Shown here: positions 17,822 through 25,504 of the stretch, piece by piece | How positions within the stretch are numbered: position 1 is the first letter of the stretch | Layout: each line of letters begins with the position of its first letter | Assembly: GCA_000242815.2 (NCBI GenBank) | Contig: AHHB01000031.1 | Location: forward strand, 1-64,000 | Source of the DNA: Janthinobacterium lividum PAMC 25724 | GTDB lineage: Bacteria > Pseudomonadota > Gammaproteobacteria > Burkholderiales > Burkholderiaceae_D | Reading direction: 5' to 3' | DNA length: 64,000 nucleotides | Position numbers and translations under genes: made by a program | Notes under the pieces: model-generated | Seen by the model: the letters and a program-made list of their open reading frames with translations, nothing else | Database searches by the model: none | What the model was told of the DNA's origin: nothing

Positions 17822-18388
17822 TTACTGCGCCGTGACGTCCTGGCGCTGGAATTCAATGCGGTTTTCCCGGTAGTCCCACTTGGTGTAGGGGCCGAACACG
17901 CGCCGGTTTTCCTTGCTGTCGGCATTCGCTTGCTCGCGCTTCATGCGCCGCGCCAGCGCCGGGTCGACGAGTGGCGCGGTCGTTGCGCTGAACACCTCGT
18001 GGCGCACGCTTTGCTTGGCATCGGCGCCGCGCGAAATGATGGTGAGCTTGTGTGACGCTGGATCGAAATACAGGCGCATGGCGAAAGTGTTCATATCCTG
18101 CAGATATAAGCCATCGTCGCGCCACTGGGCATAGAAATAGTCGCCGCAGACGGCCTTCGGTTCGCGTTTCCATTCGCAGGCGAGCAGTATCAACAGATGC
18201 TGGTCATCGAGCTGCTTGATGGAAACACGGGCCTTGGAATAGCCCCAGCTGCTCGGTGGCACGGTGCTCGACGAGAGCAACTGGTACTCGCCCACCAGCT
18301 TGGGCATGGGCGCTTGCGCGGCGGCACTGGTACAGAGCGCCAAGACGGCTGCGGCGCAAGCGCCGTGTATCGAGGAAAGTACGGTCAT
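17822..18388 (-). CDS. Exported hypothetical protein
   Basis: The 188-aa product starts MTVLSSIHGACAAAVLALCT and has a clear signal peptide cleaved after about AAAQA. The mature part has a beta-rich look (YQLLSSSTVPPSSWGYSKAR, LYLQDMNTFAMRLYFDPASH) and two cysteines (C in LLACEW and AVCGDYF) that may form a disulfide. It ends with a charged helix-rich stretch. I do not recognise a family. Starting at 18388 places the signal peptide correctly; the longer frame to 18427 adds a second hydrophobic stretch. It is probably periplasmic and transcribed alone. Confidence 0.7.
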   Translation of the reverse strand: MTVLSSIHGACAAAVLALCTSAAAQAPMPKLVGEYQLLSSSTVPPSSWGYSKARVSIKQLDDQHLLILLACEWKREPKAVCGDYFYAQWRDDGLYLQDMNTFAMRLYFDPASHKLTIISRGADAKQSVRHEVFSATTAPLVDPALARRMKREQANADSKENRRVFGPYTKWDYRENRIEFQRQDVTAQ

Positions 18389-18467
18389 GATATGCCATAA
18401 AAAAAGTTGCCAGATTATAAGTGACAACTTTCTTTGGGCAACGCGCGATTGAATTTCAGCGTGCGCC

Positions 18468-18755
18468 TTACTTCAGCTTGCTTAACTCCGCCACGTCGAT
18501 CTTGACGACTTTGTCGCCCACGGCGGCCACCAGCGCCTTGAAGTGGGGCGTCGCTTCGTGCGCCGTCAGCGCCGCCTTGTCGGCCCATTCTTCGAGCATG
18601 ATGAAGCGTGTCGGCATCTTGTTGTCGAGGTGTAATTCGTAGCGCAGGCAGGTGCTTTCGGCGCGGCTCGGTGGGACGACGGTTTCCAGGGCGACGCGCA
18701 CGGCGTCGATATGGTCGGTGTGGGCATCGATGGTGGCGACGACGATCAGGGTCAT
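18468..18755 (-). CDS. Antibiotic biosynthesis monooxygenase (ABM/YgiN-like) family protein
   Basis: The 95-aa protein has the compact ABM fold pattern: MTLIVVATIDAHTDHIDAVR, then ETVVPPSRAESTCLRYELH, FIMLEEWADKAALTAHEATP and HFKALVAA. Members are small dimeric ferredoxin-like enzymes acting on quinones or aromatic compounds, or of unknown role. AAGGA lies six bases before ATG 18755. A remnant of an acetyltransferase gene lies immediately upstream on the same strand. Confidence 0.85.
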   Translation of the reverse strand: MTLIVVATIDAHTDHIDAVRVALETVVPPSRAESTCLRYELHLDNKMPTRFIMLEEWADKAALTAHEATPHFKALVAAVGDKVVKIDVAELSKLK

Positions 18756-18846
18756 GCTAGTCCTTGTAAAGTGGTAGGGCGGATGCAGCTTAGCGCATCT
18801 TGCGCATTCTTGCCCGACTTGCCCACCTTGCTGACCTTGCCTACGT

Positions 18847-18954
18847 TCATCGCGAATCGTTGCTGTCGAGGTAGTCGCGCTGCTGGGGTGGCAGTGGCAG
18901 TTCGCTGCGGCTGTCAAAATTGTCGGCCGTGACGGGGCGCAGGCTGATGGACAT
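18847..18954 (-). pseudogene. N-terminal remnant of a GNAT acetyltransferase
   Basis: The 35-residue ORF reads MSISLRPVTADNFDSRSELP and ends with PPQQRDYLDSN just before the stop. This matches the first beta-strand and helix of GNAT-family N-acetyltransferases. The remaining 100 or more residues, including the acetyl-CoA loop, are missing; after the stop the sequence is unrelated. A deletion has therefore removed most of a gene that stood upstream of the ABM-family gene. Confidence 0.55.
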
Positions 18955-19303
18955 GAGCGAAGAGAGGAAAAAGCAGCACTTAGCGCTATGCGTAGAAATG
19001 ATTCAATAGTCAACCCGCTTCCACCTTCCACCTTCCACCGCATGCTGCATCTGCCGGTCTGCAGTCCGGCTGCAGCCTGACACTACCACTATCGCGCGGG
19101 TTTGCGCGCCAAAAGCTGCGAATCGCGGCGCCCGGTTGGACCCCAAAGACACCTTGCCTTGGGTTAAGGTGGTGCACATGGTCTTTGGCCGCATGCAAAA
19201 GGCGCCAATATGCATCCCGATCAGAGAAAGGCCGGGGGCTGACGGCAGTGGGTGCCGCATGCCATACTGTCACACTTGAAATGATGACGCGAGAGTGGCG
19301 GCC
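18955..19303. other. Intergenic region with CCACCTT-type repeats
   Basis: These 349 bp contain no recognisable gene. A short tandem stretch near 19020-19038 repeats the CTTCCAC unit three times. The exporter promoter is expected near 19200-19290. Confidence 0.4.
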
Positions 19304-20266
19304 ATGTGGCGTGGGATTGTGTGTGGTTTGCTGGCCGGCGCCTTCTGGGGCGCCGTTTTCATTGTGCCGGTCTTGCTGCCGGACTTTTCTCCGCTCGAGT
19401 TGATGGTGGGCCGCTACATTTGCTACGGCGTGCTGGCGGCCGCACTGATGCTGCCGCGCTTTTTGCCCCTGCTGCGGCGCTTGCGGCGCGACGACTGCTT
19501 GGCCATGCTGCGCCAGGCGCTGTCGGGCAACGTCGTGTATTACCTGCTGCTGGCCTACGGCGTCAAGCTGGCGGGCGTGGCGGCTACTTCGCTCATTATC
19601 GGCTTGCTGCCCCTGAGCGTGACGATTTTCGGGCGCAAGGATCACGGCGCGCCGCCCTTGCGCCGCCTGGCCTTGCCGCTGCTCGTGGTGGCAATGGGCA
19701 TCGCCTGTATCAATCTCGATATCTTCAGCCATGCCGGCGGTGCTGGCACGGACGGCGCCAGCCTGGCCCAAAAACTGCTCGGCGTACTGTGCGCCGTCTG
19801 TGCGCTCGCCTGCTGGACCTGGTATGCGCTCGACAATGCCCGCTTCCTCAAGTGCCACGCGCAGGTCAGTGCCGTGGAATGGGCCATGCTGTATGGCCTG
19901 GCCAGCGGTGTCATCGCCTTGATTGTCGGTGCCGTAGTGCTGGCGCTGCAGCAGGCGGGCGCTGCCGACGCGGTGCCGACGCGCAGCTGGTCCCAGTTCT
20001 GGCTGGTGTGCCTGCTGCTGGCGCTGGGCGCATCCGTGGTCGGCAACTACCTGTGGAACCTGGCGTCGCGTCTGGTGCCGGTGACCCTGTCGGGCCAGCT
20101 GATCCTGTCGGAAACCCTGTTCGCGTTACTGTACGGTTTCCTGTATGCGCAGCGCATGCCGCGACCGCTGGAGTGGGGCGCCATGGTCTTGTTGGCGGCG
20201 GGCGTGCTGTGGTCCGTACACGCGCATGCGCGCGAAGAATCGGCTGGCGGGGAAGAGCTGGCGTAG
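19304..20266 (+). CDS. DMT-superfamily (EamA) transporter
   Basis: The 320-aa protein shows about ten hydrophobic helices in two EamA repeats, starting MWRGIVCGLLAGAFWGAVFI. It has the family-typical positions PLELMVGRYICYGVLAA in the first repeat and GNYLWNLASRLVPVTLSGQL and LSETLFALLYGFLY in the second. Such proteins export amino acids or other metabolites across the inner membrane; the substrate is not evident. GAGAG precedes ATG 19304 at eight bases; GTG 19295 is an alternative. It is followed by an HpaR-like regulator on the same strand, with its own likely promoter between. Confidence 0.85.
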   Translation: MWRGIVCGLLAGAFWGAVFIVPVLLPDFSPLELMVGRYICYGVLAAALMLPRFLPLLRRLRRDDCLAMLRQALSGNVVYYLLLAYGVKLAGVAATSLIIGLLPLSVTIFGRKDHGAPPLRRLALPLLVVAMGIACINLDIFSHAGGAGTDGASLAQKLLGVLCAVCALACWTWYALDNARFLKCHAQVSAVEWAMLYGLASGVIALIVGAVVLALQQAGAADAVPTRSWSQFWLVCLLLALGASVVGNYLWNLASRLVPVTLSGQLILSETLFALLYGFLYAQRMPRPLEWGAMVLLAAGVLWSVHAHAREESAGGEELA

Positions 20267-20312
20267 CGAAAAATACATCGTTGCCGGCCTGCTGTGGATA
20301 CGGGGCGGGCCG

Positions 20313-20318
20313 TATAAT
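20313..20318 (+). promoter_or_regulatory. Consensus -10 (TATAAT) upstream of hpaR-like gene
   Basis: A perfect TATAAT lies 35 bp before the TTG start of the MarR-type gene. No good -35 is placed at 17 bp, so it may need an activator. It suggests the regulator is not solely expressed from the exporter promoter. Confidence 0.45.
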
Positions 20319-20352
20319 GACGTTCTTTTGCTGGCCATTCAGGGAGTTCCGC

Positions 20353-20808
20353 TTGCAGCTACCTATCCGTTACCCGAACATGCCGCAATTGCTGTTGAAG
20401 GCCCGCGACAGCCTGCTGCAGCACTTCCGCCCCATCCTCAATCACTTCGGCGTGACCGAGCAGCAGTGGCGCATCATGCGCGCGCTCAATGAAAGCCCCA
20501 CCCTCGAACCACGCGAGCTGTGCGACATCTGCCAGATTTCCAGTCCCAGCATGAGCGGCATCCTGGCGCGCATGGAAGAAATCGGCTTGATCGGGCGCAG
20601 CAAGTTCGAAGGCGACCAGCGCCGCCGCAAGGTGCAGCTGTCGGAAGCGGGCGCGAGCTTGCTGCTGCAGATGGGCAAGTTGATTGACTTGCAATATGAG
20701 CATCTGGAAGCGGCGTACGGCAAGCAAGTGTTCGACGAGATGCGCCGCGCGCTGGACGCCTTCATCGCCCTGGAAACCTTGCCGGTGGCGCCCGCCATCC
20801 TGCGCTAA
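20353..20808 (+). CDS. hpaR: MarR-family regulator, HpaR-like
   Basis: The 151-aa protein matches HpaR, the repressor of homoprotocatechuate degradation operons. The winged-helix region reads RPILNHFGVTEQQWRIMRAL, then ELCDICQISSPSMSGILARM for the recognition helix and GDQRRRKVQLSEAG for the wing. No hpa catabolic genes are in the window, so it may be an orphan acting elsewhere or on the neighbouring exporter. The likely start is a TTG at 20353, seven bases after AGGGAG; ATG 20380 lacks such a site and would cut conserved residues. A terminator follows. Confidence 0.85.
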   Translation: MQLPIRYPNMPQLLLKARDSLLQHFRPILNHFGVTEQQWRIMRALNESPTLEPRELCDICQISSPSMSGILARMEEIGLIGRSKFEGDQRRRKVQLSEAGASLLLQMGKLIDLQYEHLEAAYGKQVFDEMRRALDAFIALETLPVAPAILR

Positions 20809-20820
20809 ACTTTCCCGCCA

Positions 20821-20869
20821 CGCGCATTTTTCTGCCTGCCCGAGTATCCACCGGGCGCGCGTTTTTTTT
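20821..20869 (+). terminator. Terminator after hpaR-like gene
   Basis: GCCCG (20838-20842) pairs with CGGGC (20852-20856), and outer CGCGC/GCGCG stretches can extend the pairing. Eight T residues follow at 20862-20869. Confidence 0.65.
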
Positions 20870-20912
20870 AGCACGCGCTGCCGCTGCTGTGCCATGCTGG
20901 CAATGGTGCTTA

Positions 20913-20955
20913 AAGATGTATATGGTTTGCATGTTTATGCGTATTCCGCTACACT
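20913..20955 (+). promoter_or_regulatory. hmp promoter with NsrR-type operator
   Basis: AAGATGTATAT-G-GTTTGCATGTT (20913-20935) has a consensus NsrR half-site on the left and an 8/11 match on the right in inverted order. A sigma-70 promoter fits over it: TTGCAT (20927-20932), 17 bp, TACACT (20950-20955). Repressor bound here would cover the -35. The nsrR gene lies 3.4 kb downstream. The promoter is about 225 bp from the hmp start, which implies a long leader. Confidence 0.6.
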
Positions 20956-21135
20956 GGCAACACGCAAGCACAGAAGAGCGCCACGGTTAGCACTCGATTC
21001 AAACAGCGGTACCTGCCCCTCGCGCAGCACTATTTGTCGCCGCCGGCGCAGGTCTCTAGCGCGAGACGCATGCTCAGACCCCGGTTGTTGAAACGCCGGC
21101 GCGCTCCCCGCCTTCCTTGCTTACTTTGCTTACTT

Positions 21136-21156
21136 TAGCTAACGCTAGCTTAGCTA
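21136..21156 (+). repeat. Palindrome in the hmp leader
   Basis: Perfect 7-bp arms TAGCTAA (21136-21142) and TTAGCTA (21150-21156) enclose CGCTAGC, itself containing the palindrome GCTAGC. It ends 24 bp before the hmp start codon, close to the ribosome-binding region, and could be a second operator or an RNA hairpin. Confidence 0.55.
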
Positions 21157-21180
21157 TACCTATACCCACAGGAGTCTTAC

Positions 21181-22362
21181 ATGCTGACCCAAGCACAACG
21201 CGCCATTATCAAGGCCACCGTCCCGATTCTCGAACAGGGCGGTGAAGCGCTGACGCGCCACTTTTACAAGAATCTGTTTCGCGACCATCCCGAAGTGCTG
21301 CCGTACTTTAACCAGGCGCACCAGCATAGCGGCGACCAGCAGCGCGCGCTGGCCAATGGCGTGCTGATGTATGCCAAACATATCGACCAGCTTGCCGCGC
21401 TCGGCGATCTGGTGGCTACCATAGTCAACAAGCACGTGGCCCTGCAAATCCGCGCCGAGCATTATCGGCTGGTGGGCGCCAGCCTCTTGCAAGCCATCCG
21501 CGAGGTGCTGGGCGCCGAGGTGGCCAGCGACGCCGTCATCGATGCCTGGGGCGCGGCGTATGGCCAGTTGGCGGACATCCTGGCCGGTGAAGAAGGGCGC
21601 ATTTACAAGGCGCAGGCCGCCGCACCGGGCGGCTGGAGCGGCGCGCGTGACTTCATCGTGCAGAGCAAAAATGTGGAAAGCGAGGAGATCACTTCCTTCC
21701 TGCTGGCGCCCGCCGATGGCCAGTGCGTGCTCGACTTTGCGCCCGGTCAGTATATTGGTGTGCTGGTTACTGTCGATGGCGTGGCCATGCGTCGCCAATA
21801 CTCGCTCTCTGCCGCCAGTAATGGTCGCACGTACCGTATCAGCATCAAGCGCGAGCACGGTGGCAAGGTGTCCAATTTCTTCCACGCGCACGTGCAGGTC
21901 GGCGCGACCGTGCAACTGACGCCGCCTACGGGCAACTTCGTGCTGATAGAGAGCGACAAGCCGCTGGTGCTGATCAGCGGCGGCGTGGGCATCACCCCGA
22001 CCCTGCCGATGCTGACGGCGGCCCTGCGCGGCAAGCGTGCCGTGCATTTCATTCACGCGGCGCGCAAGCAGGGCGTGCATGCGTTCCGCGCGCAGATCGA
22101 CGAACTGGCCGCGCAGTACCCGCAACTGCAGCGCTATTACTGCTATGCGGAACATGGCGGCGAGCCAGAAGCGCCCGATGCGCTTGGCTTGCTCGATAAA
22201 GAGCTGCTCGATCACTGGCTGCCCGCCTCGCGCGACGTCGATGTCTACTACCTCGGCCCGCAGCCCTTTATGCGTGCTGTTAAACAATACCTGCGCGAGT
22301 TGGGCGTGCCGGAACAGCAGACACACCATGAATTCTTCGGCCCCGCAGCCGCGCTGAACTGA
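21181..22362 (+). CDS. hmp: Flavohemoprotein, nitric oxide dioxygenase
   Basis: The 393-aa protein has three domains: globin (about 1-138), FAD-binding (about 150-255) and NAD-binding (about 260-393). Family signatures include MLTQAQRAIIKATVPILEQG, the YFNQAHQ segment and proximal NKHVALQI in the globin. FAPGQYIGVLV and MRRQYSLSAA mark FAD binding, and LISGGVGITPTLPML marks NADH binding. It converts NO to nitrate in the cytoplasm using O2 and NAD(P)H. AGGAG precedes the ATG. An NsrR-type operator in its promoter and a nearby nsrR gene point to NO-induced derepression. Confidence 0.97.
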   Translation: MLTQAQRAIIKATVPILEQGGEALTRHFYKNLFRDHPEVLPYFNQAHQHSGDQQRALANGVLMYAKHIDQLAALGDLVATIVNKHVALQIRAEHYRLVGASLLQAIREVLGAEVASDAVIDAWGAAYGQLADILAGEEGRIYKAQAAAPGGWSGARDFIVQSKNVESEEITSFLLAPADGQCVLDFAPGQYIGVLVTVDGVAMRRQYSLSAASNGRTYRISIKREHGGKVSNFFHAHVQVGATVQLTPPTGNFVLIESDKPLVLISGGVGITPTLPMLTAALRGKRAVHFIHAARKQGVHAFRAQIDELAAQYPQLQRYYCYAEHGGEPEAPDALGLLDKELLDHWLPASRDVDVYYLGPQPFMRAVKQYLRELGVPEQQTHHEFFGPAAALN

Positions 22363-22490
22363 CCTTGCCAGCCCTGTGTTGCTCCTGTGAGAAAAAACCG
22401 CTGCCGTAAGGGGCGGGTAAGCCTCGCGCGGTATTGTGAACCTAAGCTCAACACTAAAAGAGCAGATTTTTACATAACGGAGGCAACACC

Positions 22491-22799
22491 ATGCAAGACG
22501 ATTTGGTACAAAAAATCAAGGGCGATCCCAATTATCATCAATTGGTCAAAGTGCGTTCGCGCTTCGGCTGGGCGCTGACGGGTCTGATGATGCTGGCCTA
22601 CTATGGCTACATTTTGCTGATCGCCTTCAACAAGGAATTTCTCGCCACTAAAACGGGCACTGGTGTGATGACCTGGGGCATGCCGATAGGCCTGTTCGTC
22701 ATCGTGTTTACCGTGGTTATTACCGGCATTTATGTGCGCCGGGCCAACAAGCAATTCGACGACCTGACCAGCGCCATCCAGGCACGGGTGCAAGCATGA
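22491..22799 (+). CDS. DUF485 membrane protein (YjcH-like)
   Basis: The 102-aa protein has two membrane helices (about 24-45 and 62-84) after the typical [20 protein letters not shown] segment and before the [10 protein letters not shown] tail. DUF485 proteins are the usual small partner encoded just upstream of the acetate permease ActP, as yjcH is in E. coli. A good AACGGAGG ribosome site precedes ATG 22491. Its stop overlaps the actP start as ATGA, so the two are translationally coupled. Confidence 0.93.
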   Translation: MQDDLVQKIKGDPNYHQLVKVRSRFGWALTGLMMLAYYGYILLIAFNKEFLATKTGTGVMTWGMPIGLFVIVFTVVITGIYVRRANKQFDDLTSAIQARVQA

Positions 22800-24481
22800 A
22801 TCGCCGCCCATTGACGCAACGCACATTCGCCTGCCTGGCAGCCTTGATCTCGCTGGCGGGCGTCAGCGGCAGCGTGCTGGCGGCCGGCGCCGACCTCGGC
22901 CAGGCAGTCAAGCAGCCCACCAACTGGACGGCGATCATCATGTTCGCCGCCTTCGTCATCTTCACCCTGTTCGTTACCAAGTGGGCGGCAGCGAAGACCA
23001 AGTCAGCCTCCGATTTCTATACGGCCGGTGGCGGCATCACCGGCTTCCAGAATGGCCTGGCCATCGCAGGCGACTATATGTCGGCCGCTTCCTTCCTCGG
23101 TATTTCCGCCGCCGTTTTCTTGAACGGCTACGATGGCTTGATCTATGCCATTGGTTTTCTGGTCGGCTGGCCCATCATTACTTTCCTGATGGCCGAGCGC
23201 CTGCGTAACCTGGGCCGCTACACCTTTGCCGACGTCGCCGCCTACCGCTTCAAGCAGGCGCCGATCCGCATTTTCTCGGCTTCCGGCACTCTCGTCGTGG
23301 TGGCCTTTTACCTGATCGCGCAGATGGTCGGCGCGGGTCAGTTGATCAAACTGCTGTTCGGCCTCGAATATTGGATCGCCGTCGTCCTGGTGGGGACATT
23401 GATGATGATCTACGTGTTGTTTGGTGGCATGACGGCGACTACCTGGGTGCAGATCATCAAGGCTGTGATGCTGCTCGGCGGTGCTACCTTCATGGCCGTC
23501 GCCGTGTTGGCGCAATTTAATTTCAGCCCGGAAGCGCTGTTTGCCAAGGCGGTCGACGTGCATGCCGCCAAGGAAGCCATCATGGGCCCCGGTTCCTTCA
23601 TCAAGGACCCGATCTCGGCCATCTCGTTTGGCATGGCGCTGATGTTCGGTACGGCTGGCCTGCCGCACATCCTGATGCGTTTCTTCACGGTGCCTAGCGC
23701 CAAGGAAGCGCGTAAATCCGTGTTTTGGGCCACTACCTGGATCGCCTACTTCTACATTTTGACCTTCATCATCGGCTTTGGTGCCATCGTGCTGGTGAGC
23801 ACCAATCCCGAGTTCAAGGATGCTGCCGGTAAGTTGTTAGGTGGTAATAACATGGCGGCCGTGCATCTGGCCAAGGCTGTCGGCGGTAATGTGTTCCTCG
23901 GCTTCATGTCGGCGGTCGCGTTTGCCACCATCTTGGCCGTCGTGGCGGGCTTGACACTGTCGGGCGCGTCGGCCGTGTCGCACGATCTGTATGCCACCGT
24001 CATCAAGAAGGGCAAGGCTACTGGCGCGAATGAATTGAAAGTGTCGCGCGTGACCACGATCGTGCTCGGTATTGTCGCCGTGGTGTTGGGTATTGCCTTC
24101 GAGAAGCAAAACATCGCTTTCATGGTGTCGCTGGCCTTCGCCATCGCCGCCTCGGCCAACTTCCCCGTGCTGTTCATGTCAGTGTTGTGGAAAGACTGCA
24201 CCACGCGCGGCGCCACCATCGGCGGCTTCCTGGGCTTGATCACGGCGGTAGCGCTGACGATCGTGTCGAAGTCCGTGTGGGTCGACGTGCTCGGCCATCC
24301 GGCAGCGCTGTTCCCGTACGCTTCGCCGGCGCTGTTCTCGATGACGGCAGGCTTTGTCGGCATCTGGCTGTTCTCGGTGCTCGACAAGAGCCCGCGTGCG
24401 CGCATCGACCGTGCCGGTTACGAAGCGCAGCAAATGCGTTCCGAGACGGGCATCGGCGCCGCAGGTGCCAGCGCGCATTGA
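22796..24481 (+). CDS. actP: Cation/acetate symporter
   Basis: The 561-aa protein is a sodium:solute symporter family member with an N-terminal signal-like helix and about 13 further helices. Typical ActP stretches are [75 protein letters not shown] and [18 protein letters not shown]. It takes up acetate and related short carboxylates. It forms an operon with the DUF485 gene through an ATGA overlap and is closed by a bidirectional terminator. Confidence 0.95.
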   Translation: MNRRPLTQRTFACLAALISLAGVSGSVLAAGADLGQAVKQPTNWTAIIMFAAFVIFTLFVTKWAAAKTKSASDFYTAGGGITGFQNGLAIAGDYMSAASFLGISAAVFLNGYDGLIYAIGFLVGWPIITFLMAERLRNLGRYTFADVAAYRFKQAPIRIFSASGTLVVVAFYLIAQMVGAGQLIKLLFGLEYWIAVVLVGTLMMIYVLFGGMTATTWVQIIKAVMLLGGATFMAVAVLAQFNFSPEALFAKAVDVHAAKEAIMGPGSFIKDPISAISFGMALMFGTAGLPHILMRFFTVPSAKEARKSVFWATTWIAYFYILTFIIGFGAIVLVSTNPEFKDAAGKLLGGNNMAAVHLAKAVGGNVFLGFMSAVAFATILAVVAGLTLSGASAVSHDLYATVIKKGKATGANELKVSRVTTIVLGIVAVVLGIAFEKQNIAFMVSLAFAIAASANFPVLFMSVLWKDCTTRGATIGGFLGLITAVALTIVSKSVWVDVLGHPAALFPYASPALFSMTAGFVGIWLFSVLDKSPRARIDRAGYEAQQMRSETGIGAAGASAH

Positions 24482-24510
24482 TGCATTAATGCATTAGTTG
24501 TTTGCTGAAC

Positions 24511-24545
24511 AAAACAATGCCCGGCTTGCCGGGCATTGTTGTTTT
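24511..24545. terminator. Bidirectional terminator actP/nsrR
   Basis: Arms AACAATGCCCGG (24513-24524) and CCGGGCATTGTT (24529-24540) enclose CTTG, with A and T runs outside. It lies between convergent actP and nsrR and can serve both. Confidence 0.9.
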
Positions 24546-24576
24546 AGCGCACCGTCCAAGGTGCCTCGCTGCGTGC

Positions 24577-25032
24577 TTACTTTGCCAGGTGCAGGGGAAT
24601 CACGCCCGCCGCTGCCGCTGGCACATTGCCTGCGGGTTCGAGGATGGCTGCCAGGGTGACCGTGTCGAGCACGGCCAGGAAGGCGCTCGTGGCTTGGCCC
24701 AGCTTGGCTTTCAGCAGGCAATCTGGCGTGAGTGGACAGGTATTGTTTTCCTGGTTAAAACATTCCGCCATGAAAAAATCGTTTTCCGTCTCGCGCACCA
24801 GCATGCCGATATTGATCTGGGCCGGGTCGCGCGCCAGACGCAGGCCGCCATTCCTCCCACGCACCGTTTCGACGATGCCTGACAGGCCCAGTTGGTGCAC
24901 CACCTTCATCAAGTGATTTTTTGAAATGCTATGCAAGTCGGCGATGTCCTGGATGGTCACCAGCCGGTCGCGGTGCACACCCAGGTACATCAGGGTGCGC
25001 AGGGTATAGTCGGTATAGGCAGTCAGTCGCAT
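24577..25032 (-). CDS. nsrR: Rrf2-family nitric-oxide-sensing repressor NsrR
   Basis: The 151-aa protein has a winged helix with IADLHSISKNHLMKVVHQLG as the recognition region and RGRNGGLRLA as the wing. Three cysteines, C91, C99 and C105 (AECFNQENNTCPLTPDC), are placed to hold the [Fe-S] cluster that NO destroys. This pattern separates NsrR from IscR and RirA. It most likely represses hmp, which lies just upstream of the actP operon and has a matching operator. The ATG at 25032 starts at MRLTAYTDYTLRTL as in the family; no strong ribosome site is seen. Confidence 0.92.
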   Translation of the reverse strand: MRLTAYTDYTLRTLMYLGVHRDRLVTIQDIADLHSISKNHLMKVVHQLGLSGIVETVRGRNGGLRLARDPAQINIGMLVRETENDFFMAECFNQENNTCPLTPDCLLKAKLGQATSAFLAVLDTVTLAAILEPAGNVPAAAAGVIPLHLAK

Positions 25033-25295
25033 GGGAGAAGAGAGTAAAGCACCCGGCAAGCCTGCAGCGCTTGACGCTTGATGCCTTGGCAGCCTGCGAT
25101 GCTCACCGTGCATTGGCACAGCTTTGCTACTCGGCCTCAAGGCATTGCGCGCGCCACGGTTTGTCCGGTGGGTGAAAGATGTGGATGACATCCTTGTTTC
25201 AGCCGCCAGCATACAGGACAGTGCCTGGGTATGTGACTTGCGCCGTCACTTTTCATCCTGGAAAGACAAAAGTTAATTGCCTTTCGTCTAAATGC

Positions 25296-25415
25296 GTAGT
25301 AAATTTTCATATTGTTGCCCTGGCAAACACCGTGCGAGCCCTTAGCGGCTCATTGATTATGGATTTTATTGATGAAAATCAAGAGGATGGTGAGATGGTG
25401 AAGTAAATTTACTAC
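25296..25415 (+). promoter_or_regulatory. Paired inverted operator-like sites upstream of ppc
   Basis: GTAGTAAATTT at 25296-25306 and its exact reverse complement AAATTTACTAC at 25405-25415 lie about 100 bp apart. The downstream copy is part of a perfect palindrome. Two copies at this distance could allow looping by a repressor. The regulator is unknown. Confidence 0.4.
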
Positions 25416-25429
25416 AAAATGAATGATGG

Positions 25430-25452
25430 GCGTTTCCCTGGCCGGGAAACGC
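25430..25452 (+). repeat. Hairpin in the ppc leader
   Basis: GCGTTTCCC (25430-25438) pairs perfectly with GGGAAACGC (25444-25452) around a TGGCC loop, 52 bp before the ppc start codon. No T-run follows, so it is not a standard terminator. Confidence 0.55.
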
Positions 25453-25504
25453 GTACGACGCAATCTGTGCGGTGCCGCCGTGTCCGCCCCAGGAAATGAA
25501 TACC

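Larger units (their letters stand above)
25033..25504. other. Divergent intergenic region nsrR/ppc with palindromes
   Basis: This 472-bp region has no gene larger than a 15-codon ORF at about 25360-25407. Its second half is AT-rich. GTAGTAAATTT (25296-25306) is mirrored by AAATTTACTAC (25405-25415), the latter inside the 12-bp palindrome AGTAAATTTACT (25402-25413). A perfect 9-bp-stem hairpin follows at 25430-25452. These are listed separately. Confidence 0.5.

Noticed and set aside
19010-19858. A 282-aa minus-strand frame overlapping the EamA exporter
   Set aside because: Low-complexity His/Gln/Arg-rich translation typical of antisense shadows; the plus strand codes a clear membrane protein.
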